NCBI GenBank assembly: GCA_039621445.1
Contig: CP154955.1
Span: forward strand, 20,759,823 to 20,823,822
Direction: 5' to 3'
DNA length: 64,000 nucleotides
DNA from: Euglena gracilis
Taxonomy: Eukaryota; Euglenida; Euglenophyceae; Euglenales
Of the stretch, positions 14,201 through 24,800 are shown in pieces. A model generated the notes under the pieces. The model was not told where the DNA came from and ran no database searches. It saw only the letters and a program-made list of their open reading frames with translations. The position numbers and the translations under genes are program-made. Each line of letters opens with the position of its first letter. Position 1 is the first letter of the stretch.

Positions 14201-17200
14201 GCGCCTTCGGGCTCCCTGCCCTTCTGTTCGGACGTGGGCCTCTTGCTTGGGTGTCGGACCAGGGTGTCGACCAAACCCCCCGCCCAGACCAGGCTGGATC
14301 TGCGGCGAGTGTAAGTGTTCAGAGGTTATACCAACAACAACCAAGGAAGGACACAGCAAAATGGCGTTGTCCAGCATCTGCACTTGTCCACCATCTGCAT
14401 CTTGTCCAGTATCTTCACCTTGTCCAGCATCGGCATGTTGTCCACCATCTACATCTTGTCCAGCATCGGCATCTTCTCAGTATCTGCAACGTTGTCCGGT
14501 GTCTGCATCCACTTCATCTTGTCCAGTATCTGCTTCTTGTCCAGCATCTTCACCTTGTCCAGCATCGGCATGTTGTCCACCATCTACATCTTGTCCAGCA
14601 TCGGCATCTTCTCAATATCTGCAACGTTGTCCGGTGTCTGCATCCACTTCATCTTGTCCAATATCTGCTTCTTGTCCAGCATCTTCACCTTGTCCAGCAT
14701 CGGCACCTTGTCCAGCATCGGCACCTTATCAGTATTTGGAACGTTGTCCGGTGTCTGCATCCACTTCATCTTGTCCAACATCTGCATCTTGTCCAGCATC
14801 TGCATGTTGTCCAGCATTTGCATCTTGTCCAGCATCTGCACCTTGTACAGCATCGGCACCTTGTCCAGCATTGGCATCTTATCAGTATCTGCATCTTGTC
14901 CACCATCTGCATGTTGTCCAGTATCTGCATCCACTTCATCTTGTCCAGCATCGGCATCTTGTCTGGTATGTACATCTTGTCCAACGCCTACATCTTGTCC
15001 AGAGTCTGTCCAGTATTCATCCAATGGCACCCAACCTAGCCAAAATAACCACAAAAGCCCAAAAATGACCACAAAAACCCAAAATTGACCACAAAAAGCC
15101 CCCAAAAAGCAACCAAAATGACCCAAAATGCTTCAAATGACCAAAGAAAATGCCCAAAAAAAACGCCAAAAGATTGTGAAAAATGACCCAAAATCACCAC
15201 AACGGCACAAAATGGCCCACAATGCCATAAAATGCGCTCATATTGACCCAAATTAGCCTAATATTTGCCAACTCAGTGACAAATAACCCCCAAATTAGCA
15301 AAAATTGATCCATAATGGCCAAAATGGGTGTAAGACTGGAGAATTGTGGGGAAATTATCCCAGAAATGGGTTTAATTCTTCAAAATGTACAAAAAAATGC
15401 CAGCATCGCCCAGCATCGCCCAGCATCGCCCTGCATCGCCCAGCATCGCCCAGCATCGGAACCCCACCTCTGGTCTCCAGAATTCCAGCATCGCCCAGCA
15501 TCGCCCAGCATCGCCCAGCATCGCCCAGCATCATCAGAGGTGCTTGCCCCCCACCCACCACAACATTTTCACTGATTTCGGGAAAACGGGGATTTTGGCC
15601 AAAAAAATGTTTGAATTTTTTTTGAAAAATGAACCCAAAACACATGGTTTTTTGATGGAAAACCACATTTTTTCTCACAAAAAATCTCAAAAATTTCCGT
15701 CCTAAAAATTGGTACTTTTTAGGGGGGGGGGTGAAAAAAACGAAGGCCAAAAAAATTGGACAAAATTTTGGTACAATCAAATTTTACTGGCATTGCTTCA
15801 AAACCTCTCAAAAAAATCAACATTTTGAGAAAATGCCGAATTTTTGGAAGGTATGAAAAAATGGGGGTTTGGGTGGTTTTTGGGGGGACCCCGATATGGG
15901 TCCCAAAATGGGTCCCCTGATATGCGTCCCAAAATGGGTCAAAAAAACACCCGGCGCCGAAGGCGCCGTAAATTTTTTTCGGGTCCAAAACTTGGTGCTC
16001 CCGGAAATACGGGAAGAGGTGGTGGGGGGGGGGTGGTCGGCCCCCCCCCCCCCCCACCACCCTGGCTGCTCGGCCGATTCCCATTCTGCCCTGGGGCCTC
16101 CCCGGGGCAGGATCTGGGCGACCATGCCGCCGATGGAGGCCCCGATCAGGTGGACGGCGTCGAGCTTCAAGGCGTCCAGCAGCCCCACCACGTCCTTCGC
16201 CATGTCCTCCAGCGTGTAGGCACTACGCCCCAGGGGGTGGGGGGGCAAAGTGGGCCGTCCGTCTGCCCGCGATGGACTCCGACAAAACGATCAACGGGTG
16301 CAGAGTGCACACTTCGGTTTTGCTCATACCTCAGCGAAATGTGAATGCCGAAAATGGCCAAAACCCACCCAAATTGACCAAGCCACTGCCAACTCACTGG
16401 CCACAACCAGTGTCGACAGTGGTCAAACCCTCCCCCAAATAATACCCCCCGAAATAATACCCCCCCCCTCGGGGTCCGACTTCGGCGACCGAGTTAATCC
16501 CCCCCCCCCCCAATCTCGGGCCGACGACCCGGATTTTGACCTGAAAATGTAAGATAAAAATCACAATCACTGACAACAAATTAAAAGAAAAATCGATTCT
16601 TCTGGATCATCTGGCCTCCAAAATTGCTAGATTTCATGAGAAAAGACAAAAAAAAATGACCCCAAAAGAGGGGTTTTGGTGCTATTTAGGGTCCTATGGG
16701 ACTTCGAAAAATCTCGAAAATTTTGGGATGCTATGACCCCCCCAAACAATACCCCCCCTCGGGCCGGGACTTTGGGTGAAAAAAATAATACCGGGGGGGG
16801 GTTATGGGGTTTACCAATATGTTGTCCAAAGCTGGGACCAAAAAGCCACCCACCCACCCCACTGCTGACCACCTTGCCTCCTTGCCTGGGCTGGAGTTTG
16901 AGTGGCAAACAAAAAGGGTGACAAAATGAAAATTTTTGCTCTTGAACAACTGGTCTTAGATTTGAAAAAAGCGCTGTGGCAGAGCTGGCTGGGGTTCTGC
17001 TGTGTGGGGCAGGGCTGTGTTAGTGTGTACACATCATCACTGCTAACATCGGGCGGCTTGGGATTGAGTAGTGACCCAGGAAACTCGAGGGCTATAAAAC
17101 TTTTAGGCACAATGCATTGTGCCTAAAAGTTTATTCTGTTATTTATTAAAAGTCTATTGTGCATATTATATATTTGTACACTAATTTCAGTCTTTAAGAC

Positions 17201-20044
17201 CTCCCTATTTTGTCCAAAAGAGTAACAGTTGCTTTCATTGATCACTTCGCAATTCCTCAAATAAAATTTCAAAAAACCTTCCAATTCCAGAAATTCCAGA
17301 ATTCCTGAATATTGGTCCATCTGTTATATTGCTCGTATTACGGGAAGAGAACTGTGTGAGAAAATTGGGTATTAAATCCTGGTCACAACAATCCTCCACA
17401 GGGGAGGAATAATCATCAATGAATTGTTTGATTAATCAGTCAGTGCCTCTTGCTTTTACGAGCGAGCTCCTTTTCCAACTGGCGGGAGTGGGGGGGGGGT
17501 TCTGAAGAAAATGCCCTGCTTTCACAAAATGAAAAACCTGTTAGCAGGAGCTTTTATGCCTCACTTTAGCAGAATATGAGTGCCATGGTTGTCATTGTTT
17601 TTATTTGAGAAAACACAGATAACTTTCCCTCTGAAAACGATCTTTTTGGCCCCTGACACCTGCAAAAAAAAAACTATTTACCCCCCCCCCCTAGTCGTAT
17701 GACCGGGTTCCTGCAACCTGTGACCGGGGGGGGGTGGTCATAACACCCCCATAACCTGCAACCTGTGACCGGGGGGTGGTCATAAATGAGGGGGCGGTCG
17801 TGGGTAAGGTGGTGTTAAATTTTTCGCAACCTGCAACCTGTGACCGGGGGGGGGGTGGTCATAACACCCCCATGACCTGCAACCTGTGACCGGGGGGTGG
17901 TCGTAAATGAGGGGTGGTCATACGACTAGGGGGGGGGGGTAGGTGATGCCCAAACGTCAACGACCAACCGACCACTTTGCTGGAAAAAATATTGCCAAAT
18001 GTTGCTTTATTAATAACTGTAACATTATTCAATGCTTCTATTCATTGCACAACAGAACATTATGGCAGACAGATTTTTTTCTTTTGCCCCAACAACCTGA
18101 CTCTCCAAAAAGATGCATTGTTTCCCCAATTTTCCCTTGTGAAGTGGGGGAAATAATTCGCACGCTTGTTTGGGCACACAAACCTTTAAGGCACTGCAAA
18201 ATTATTCGGGGGGTTTTAGACACTTGTGTGTGTCGAAAGATTCATGTCAACGTGTACACGCAGGTGCATACATGTTTATGGCATCTATTTCCCTGAGCAC
18301 TCCCCTCCGTCAGGGGGGGTGTGCTGAAGGAGACCTATGGCATGGGGGGTGGTCCCGGACCCATGGGAGGGGATCGATTTGGGGATGCCGCCCGAACCTG
18401 GAGCCCACTTTTAGAAGCGCAGTGTGTGAAGTGAAGCCGCAATTCAAAACTGCAACCTTAACCCTCTCCTTACGTTAAAGGGGTGGTCGGTCCCGTCGGG
18501 CGCAAACTAGTCCCCAGTGGGCGACCGACTTTTTGTTAATCTTTTTTTTTGCCCCTGCCCACTGCCCTCTTTGAGATCGCGCTCCCCCCGGTCCTGGGGA
18601 CCCAACTCCAGCACCACAGGTAACTCAGGTCAGGTCCCACCCCACGCCATTGGTCTCCTTCAGCTTGCCCTCCCCCCCCCCCGACCGAGGAGGGAGAGTA
18701 GTTTAAGGAGACTTACGCCATGTGTATGCATGCATATGTGTGAGCAATATGCTGCAAACACGGAGACAGAAACGCGGCACGCAGGCATAAGCTATGCGTG
18801 CTGGAGGCGTGCCATACAAGTGGGGAGGCAGCTTGATCATGCCCTTCACGTGGTTGAACAACATACTGGGCCGGTGCACATCATCCAGGTGGGTGCTGAG
18901 ACCCACATCCCTGCATCACAAAGCAAGAAAAATACCCCCCCCCCCCAAATAAGACACCCCTGGGCCGATCGAGCAAAAATCCAAAAATAAGACCCCCTCA
19001 ACGAAGACGGTGATAATTTTCCCTGAAAAAATTCCAAAAACCCCAACACACAAAAATAATGAAATTTCAAGACTTTTCAGATTCTTGAAGTGCAAAAAAC
19101 AAGTTAAATATCAACTTACACCAATTTACACAGGGCCCGAAGCGCCGAAAGAAAAAATTTAATGCTTTTTGGGAACCTGAAAAATGATGGGATTTTCGGG
19201 CCCGGGTCGAAAAAATCCAAAAATAAGACCCCCAAAAATAAGACCACCCCTGGAGGTTTCCAGCAACGGACCCAAAAACAAGACCCAGGTATTATTTTGG
19301 GGGGGGTTCCAACTCGTTGCCCAGCAACTGCCTAGCAATTCAACCTCTGACCTCTGGGCAGACAAATCTATTGGCCAGAGGGTTTGCCCGTCGCACCTGA
19401 CCATTCGTCAACCATCAAACACACCGGTTGTCCATCCGGATGACGTAGAAGCCCTCCCCCACCAGCCGCTGGCACCACTCAGGGGTCCACATCAGCATCT
19501 GCATGCCTGCGGTGCGGTGCGGACGGCCAACGCCATGCTGTCGCTATCCAAATCAGGAGGCAAAACACTGCGCTGAAGCACCCAAAATGTGAATGGGGGA
19601 TTGGATGGTTGGGGAATGTTGATTTGTTTATGCTTTTGACATTCAAAAAGAGACAGAATAAAAAATGAAGCTGGTGAAATACATCAACCAATCTCAAGAA
19701 CGTGCATACCTTGTCATACATGATGGGCCATTTGAGAAACTCATACAAAAAAGATCTCCTCCGTTGAATTTGCTTCGAAAATGAACAATTCTGGGAACAC
19801 AGAAACCCCTCCTTCAAAAGCAAGCAACAGAAAATCGACAGCTCAAAAAAAATAACTGACATGACTGCCCCCCCCCCGTTGTCGTTGTGCACCTTTGGAA
19901 ATGGGCACCGTCAGTGGCACGTGGGGGCACACCCAGGCCGGGGATGAGCAGCATGGGCTCGTTCATCGAGTCACCAAATGTGTCGTAGAACAGCTCGATG
20001 GGGACCTCCGTGCTCTCGCACGTGCCGACGCTGACGGAGGGCAT
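8289..20044 (-). CDS. Alpha/beta hydrolase-fold protein in about 12 exons
   Basis: Exons in coding order: 20044-19933 (ATG), 19506-19425, 18910-18818, 16222-16123, 13023-12919, 12700-12608, 12399-12357, 10737-10613, 9919-about 9880, 9777-(open), 8878-8839, 8330-8289 (TGA). Phases agree for all joins up to 9919. The protein follows the canonical fold: LLIPGLG then MQMLMWTPEWCQRL, FYVIRMDNR-DVGLSTH (oxyanion side), AYTLEDMAKDVVGLLDALKL, nucleophile elbow LIGASIGGM, HPKRVRSM with MSTTSEPGL, cap-region YDRSHKYKGVGRQMAAIL, then VIHGRE-DPLIPFA carrying the acid Asp, and C-terminal AIDLPEEVYPMM and LEAVIKNTRRPAK. The exon with the catalytic His (usually GMGH just before the DLP motif) was not found. 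The join after GASIGGM lacks the usual MIAQ residues. The intron after 12608 has a GC donor (AAG|GCAAGT). Likely a soluble esterase or lipase-like enzyme; the substrate cannot be told. Confidence 0.75.
10956..11149. mobile_element. hAT-like non-autonomous element, family D
   Basis: A 194-bp element starting CAGGGGTTTTTTTAAGACC and ending ...AACCCCTG, flanked by a perfect 8-bp duplication CCCCCAAG at 10948-10955 and 11150-11157. It lies in the hydrolase intron between exons 12399-12357 and 10737-10613. It shares a core (aaaaatggc..gaaaa.cgcgaaaa and ggctcggccggaccc) with the copy at 36943-37230, and its ends with the intron-forming copy at 58750-58997. Confidence 0.85.
11812..12244. repeat. 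Poly-C/poly-G-ended repeat, family E
   Basis: An approximately 430-bp element running from ttaacccccccaaaat to the inverted ttttttgggggggggttaa. It carries AATAAGACCCCC motifs near both ends and GGCGCGAAGCGCC hairpins at about 11916 and 12056. Related copies are at about 18935-19308 and, in the opposite orientation, 53789-54198; they share gaagacggtga and the aaatttcaa segments. It lies in the hydrolase intron next to exon 12399-12357. Both ends here read TTAA, but the other copies do not, so a TTAA-type target is not established. Confidence 0.6.
13431..13500. repeat. 10-bp minisatellite, unit CAGCATCGCC
   Basis: Seven tandem copies of CAGCATYGCC, the first two with T in place of C. The same unit recurs at 15401-15460 and 15485-15534. 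Both arrays lie in one hydrolase intron (13024-16122). Confidence 0.9.
13540..14010. repeat. Degenerate tandem repeat, GCTGCTTTTTGACCACTTTT type
   Basis: About 470 bp of imperfect tandem copies built from CTTTTTGACCACTTTTG and GCTGCTTTT. It is strongly pyrimidine-rich on the plus strand. The long lysine/glutamine-rich frames it produces on the minus strand are repeat artefacts. Confidence 0.85.
14370..15010. repeat. 18-bp tandem repeat array, unit CATCTTGTCCAGCATCTG
   Basis: About 640 bp of 18-bp units with point variants (cttgtccagcatcggcac, ttgtccaccatctgcatg), plus higher-order blocks, for example the segment from about 14415 repeated from about 14535. Since 18 is a multiple of 3, all frames stay open, which explains the apparent repetitive proteins. 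It lies in the hydrolase intron 13024-16122. Confidence 0.9.
15050..15395. repeat. Dispersed A-rich repeat, copy 1
   Basis: Roughly 300 bp of AACCAAAATGACCCAAAATG-like sequence, clearly homologous and in the same orientation to 38740-39025: both contain gattgtgaaaaatgaccc, gacccaaattagcc and aatgggtttaat in the same order. In this copy the 10-bp CAGCATCGCC minisatellite follows directly; in the other copy a different 10-bp minisatellite precedes it. Confidence 0.8.
15401..15535. repeat. 10-bp minisatellite, second CAGCATCGCC array
   Basis: Six units at 15401-15460 and five at 15485-15534, separated by an interruption of about 25 bp. The unit is the same as at 13431-13500. Confidence 0.9.
17097..17132. 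repeat. Perfect 36-bp palindrome
   Basis: AAACTTTTAGGCACAATG is followed immediately by its exact reverse complement. It lies in hydrolase intron sequence (16223-18817). It can form a loop-less cruciform. Confidence 0.9.
17679..17942. mobile_element. Short inverted-repeat element with internal tandem repeats
   Basis: The left arm (a C-tract then ctagtcgtatgacc) and the right arm (ggtcatacgactag then a G-tract) are exact inverted copies apart from tract length. Between them are repeated blocks of CCTGCAACCTGTGACCGGGG and GGTGGTCATAA. No target duplication was found. It is probably a miniature transposon of the poly-C/poly-G type. Confidence 0.6.
18935..19308. repeat. Poly-C/poly-G-ended repeat, family E, second copy
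   Basis: It shares with 11812-12244 the order C-tract, aataagac, gaagacggtga, cctgaaaaa, atgaaatttcaa, gcgaagcgcc-like hairpin, gcccgggtcg, ggaggtttccagcaacgga, and terminal tattttggggggggtt. It lies in the hydrolase intron between exons 19506-19425 and 18910-18818. Confidence 0.6.
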
Positions 20045-21810
20045 CGGAGCGCCCGGCGAGCACTTAGAGGTGGGGCATGGGCAAGAAAGGTCTGTGGAGG
20101 AAGGTGGAAGAGCCTCACAGAGCCGCCTCCACGCCCTCATGCCCTCTGAGGCCTGCCCTGACACCTCTGCCTTCAAGGACAAGTGGAGGCCATCCAAAAT
20201 GCACGTCAAAAGAACGGCCTGGCGCCGTGTCCGGGGACCAAGCAATGCACCAGAGAAGATATATTTCAGACCGCCGTTTCCGCACTTTTACCCCCCCCCC
20301 CTCACTGATAAACCCGTTGGGGAGAAAAAAGGATCATTTTTGGGTGGTCGGCCAAAGGAGGGGGGTGCAAATCAAGGAATCGTTGGTGAAAATCCGACCC
20401 TCCAAAATGACCCGTGAAACCCATCCAAATTTCGCATTTTTTTGTGAAAAAAAATTGTCCAAAAATAACACTTTGATAATGGTCAGCGACAACAAAATTG
20501 TCAAAAATCAGTTTTTGGGCGTTTTACGGCCAGAAAAAATTGGAGGGGGAACTTCCTTAAAAAAGAAGCTTGGTCCCCCAACAGTGTGGTGTATGCCTCG
20601 GTGTTGTGGGTCCCTTCACCGTCGGCGACGCTGAGATGATCAATGCTGCCACGGATTAAACCACCAGCTGCAGAGCCATGGGTTGTTGCCGCTGAAAGAC
20701 TGCAATTCGTATGGCAGGTGACAAGAACGGAATCCCTTCTCCATCCGTGTTGGAGGCCCCAGGCCAGAGGGACCCACGTTCAGCATCTAAGCCTAAACGC
20801 GCGAACCTGTGCCTGTGGAGGTGTCAGCCCAATGCCAAACCTAGATAACCTACACCCTATGCTAAACCTGAACCATGCCAAAAAAACCCAGCCACTATCT
20901 GAGTAATATCACATTCCCCCATCCCCCTACCCGGCTGATCAGCAGCACCCATGCCTGGCAGGCTGGTCATCCGAACTGGCAAAATTGTCCAAAGGTTTTG
21001 GAGGGAAAACTCCATCTTACACGTGAATGCCAAAGTGCCAAATGCAGCAAAAAGCCCTGTATAAAGCCTGAGCAAGCCAAGAGAAATAGTCAAAATGTTT
21101 TTTTATCTTGCAAGAGGAGGGGGCAGAAAGCACCCTTTCAACAGAATGCTGGAGACCATCGTGCAATATGTGGGATCAATCCACTTCGGGTGGGGTCTCT
21201 GTCAGACCAACAGATGGGAATACCTCAATCCCTCCAACCCTCGCTGTCAAACCCTCCCCAAATCTCGGATTTACACCGTCCAACTAATGCATGAGGTGTC
21301 GTTGAAATTGTTGTTAAGGAAAGCTGAACCCCCCAAAATCAGACCTCCAGAGGTGTGATTTTGCTGACGAAATATAAAGCCCCCTCAATACAAAGCCCAT
21401 CAAGGATGCGAAGGATGCACTTCGGGGCAAAAACATAAAAATTTTCGGTGTTGCACTCTTTCACAAAAAAAACCTCTCCATTTTGGGCAAAACTTGAGCA
21501 TGTAAAACTAGGAAATGAATAACTGAAATTTGGCATAAACGTTTAGCCACAATTGAAATCCACCGAAGGTCATAGAGGCCACCCCCAAAAAATTGATCCC
21601 CATAAATATAACCCCCCTGATGGTTTTGAAACCCCATCGAAAGAAAAAGCCGTGGGTGGCTTTATCTTTGGGTGGGTTTCTATTATCTGGGCACAAGAGG
21701 CAGAGTGCACAAAACAGGAGACACCAGGTGAGACTCTGTGGCGTGCATCTCTGTACACGGCTGTAAACCCGTGACGTGGTGGGCGGTGGGAAGCGGGGGG
21801 CAGTTGCGAG
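20045..21810. other. Intergenic stretch upstream of the hydrolase
   Basis: No exon could be supported. Nearby repeats include an inverted pair around 20236-20247 and 20568-20580 (ggggaccaagc / gcttggtcccc) and AT-rich sequence with an AATATAACCCCCC-type relic near 21320-21640. The promoter of the hydrolase and the 3' end of the glycosyltransferase gene should fall here; no core promoter motif is recognisable. Confidence 0.5.
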
Positions 21811-24800
21811 TCAGGCGAGGCCAATGAGCTGGCGGCACACCTCGAGGAACTCCCGCTCGTGTTTACTGCGGGAGGCGCGGACGCGCTGGAACTGGTCGTG
21901 CCGGTGGGCGTGGTCCTGCGTGCAGTTCCGGTCGTCGGGGGGCTTGGAGCAGTCGGTGAAATAGTCCGGCGTCCGCCGCAGCAGCGCGTTGATGGCCGGC
22001 GGCCAGCGGGCCGGGGGGCGGGGACCGCGGCGTTGGCAGCTGAGACACCCTGAGACATTTCTTTGAGACAGGTGGGATTTCTCCGCAGAAAAAAAACGCG
22101 GCGGCCCGCGGCGGGCAGGCGGCGGACGCGGGCGTAGTGGTCCTCCTGCGCCCGGCCGGGGCTGCCCAGCCCGCCGAGCGCCTTCTCCGTCCACAGGATG
22201 CCTGGCGGGGGGGGGGGGGGGGACTGGCAACAGAGAGGGATTGGCGGCGGAGGTCCAGCCGGTTGAATCCATATCAGGGAAATCCACACAAATCCACAAT
22301 CCCTGTCAAAAATACAATTGTGATCAAAATCGAGCAATGTTCCGCACCCAAACCCCACCCAAAGAAAATACTTCTCATATCCCTTGATTCCAAAAGCCTT
22401 CAAAGACAAGCTTGAAATGTTTGGACCCCGGTGCCAACTGACCAAGCCAATCTTCCCTTGAAAATGGCTTTTTTCGGAACCCAGCCCTTGGGCGCTGGGG
22501 GGGGGGGTGATATAACCCCCCTAAATAACCTGGCGGGGCCCTTGCTCCTGGCAGTGGTCGAATAACTTGGCGGGGGAAGGGCAAAAAATAGATGGTTCCA
22601 GTGACTTGGCACCCCCTTATAAGGCAAAATTCCTTTATGACGCTGAACAATGGGTTCAAATAATCTGGCAGGGGGGCAGGGCCAAAAGTTGGCTTTAACA
22701 ACCTGGCACCTGCCAGGTTATTTGGGGGGGTTTAGCACCACCCACCCAAAAACCTGACCCCCTGGGGGGTCAAAAAATGCCCTCCCCCGTGCCTGCCCAA
22801 TGGGGATTGTAGGTACAGGTGGAGTTTGTAATTGCAATTGAAAATTCACATAACATCCATCATGAAAGAATATTATTACTAGAACACCTGTTGAAGACCC
22901 GTTGTGCCGGTTGCTCCACACACCCATGCGCACATGTGCGCGACGCACACCTGTGTGGTCCCAATTGTGCAGCACTGGCTGGTGAAGGGTTCGCTTGCTG
23001 TGGTGAAGCTTTGTGGCCTGGGTGTTGTTGCAGTTCTGGAGGTGAAGGCAGGCGTAGCAATACCCTGCCGGGTGGAGAGTGGCAGACTATGGTCACAGTT
23101 TAAAAGCGGAAGGCCACGGTGGACCCTTGCCTGGGAAAACAGTCGTGAGGCGTAAATCGTAGGGGGCACATGAGCGCGTGTGCGTGCGTGTGCGTCTGTG
23201 TGTGTGTGCGTGTGTGTGTGCGTGCGTGCGATCGTGCGTGCGTGCATGCGTGCGTGCGTGCGTGCGCGCGCGCGTGTGTTGGTGTGTGTGCAAACCTTCA
23301 ATGATGTAGTTGTAGATTTTCTCTTGTGTCAGCCCTGAAGGAAATGAGCCATACAAACAAAAGCAAAACTGAACATATGGATTTTCGCACCTCGTGGAAG
23401 AGCTCACAGCATGAATGAGGCCCTTTGGGAAAAAAAAGACCAAGAAAACTCTTCAAATTCAGCAGAGGGTTGCATGGGGAATCACATACCACGGGCATGT
23501 GTGCCGAGCCGAACGTGCGGAGTGTTGTACGTCCCGTTCTGGTATGGGGACCCAGGGACACTCTGGAGGTGCCACTTGTACTTGTCCCGCTGAAAATACC
23601 ATGCGTAGTTGAGGATGATGTTGATCTGACAATACGACTCTCCTGCAATCAAAAAAATTGGGGCGGTGGCTGTAATCAGATGCACGTATGTCACGTATGA
23701 TCTATTATTTACATCGCATTTTCATTGTTTATTATTAACCCCCCCAAATATAACCCCCCCAAATACAACCCCCCCCCCAAATATAAAACCCACCTGAGGA
23801 CCTTGAAATCCCGCCCGAATATAAAACCCCCTCTCCGGTGCGAAGCGCTGGAAGAAATTCGACAACATCTCTCCTCAAATTGTAATTTTTGGCAGATTTG
23901 GGAACAATTTTTACCAAAAACATGTGAAATTTGCTCCTTCGCCCGAAAATGAAAAGTTTGGACCCCCAAGGGTGGGCGTACTTGTGATTTTGGACCGAAA
24001 AAGTGACTACTGGGTCCCACCAGGAAGTTGATTTTTCCGACCGAATATACCCCCCCCCCCAATATAAACCCCCTGGGGGTCTTGAAATTTCCGTCCATAT
24101 ATAAAACCGGGGGTTTTTTTGGGGGGGTTTACCCTCATTATCACCATTATTATTATTTTGTTGGGGTTTCAACCATTTCAACACCTTCCATTTCACCCCT
24201 TCCCATTGTCCAACATGATTGACAAGAATGGCTAGGTGCTGAAAGCCACAACTGGGGTGGCCAATTGGCAGCAAACAATGGTCATGCCTCAGAGCAACTG
24301 GGGACGGCAGATGAACTTCTTGACACACCCCGGCCAAGTCCGCCAGCCATTTTGGCAAATGCCTCATTGAAGGTGCTGTTGTGAACGTGAGCAATCTGTG
24401 GAGGGGAAAAATAGTCCTTCCGGCAACTCTTGTTGCACACATTTTCGGCTTTGACTGTGTCTGATCTCCCAATGCGAAATGCAACCCTTCCTCCAAATGC
24501 AACCCTTCCTCCCACCAGTACAAAACCCCGTGGAGCTTGATTTGAAGACCAATACAACCTCCCTCCAAGAGAGCCTTTATCGCAGCCGTGGAATTGAACA
24601 AAAAAAATCCGAGGAAAATGACTCTGCTCGATTTTTTTATATAAAATTTGATATTTTTTTGAAGGTGTGGACAAATGGTGGTGCCGCGCCAGAATGTCAT
24701 TAACATGCAAAAAAAATGAGGGTGCTGCATTGACTGGTCCCGGAAGCATGATCTTCAAACCCCAAATACAAACCCCTTCAAATTCATAAAATGGGAGGAG

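Noticed and set aside
14046-15126. Long repetitive frames in all three plus frames and on the minus strand
   Set aside because: An 18-bp tandem repeat leaves every frame open; no gene.
13431-15535. CRISPR-like array
   Set aside because: The repeats are directly adjacent 10-bp or 18-bp units without unique spacers, in eukaryotic intron sequence.
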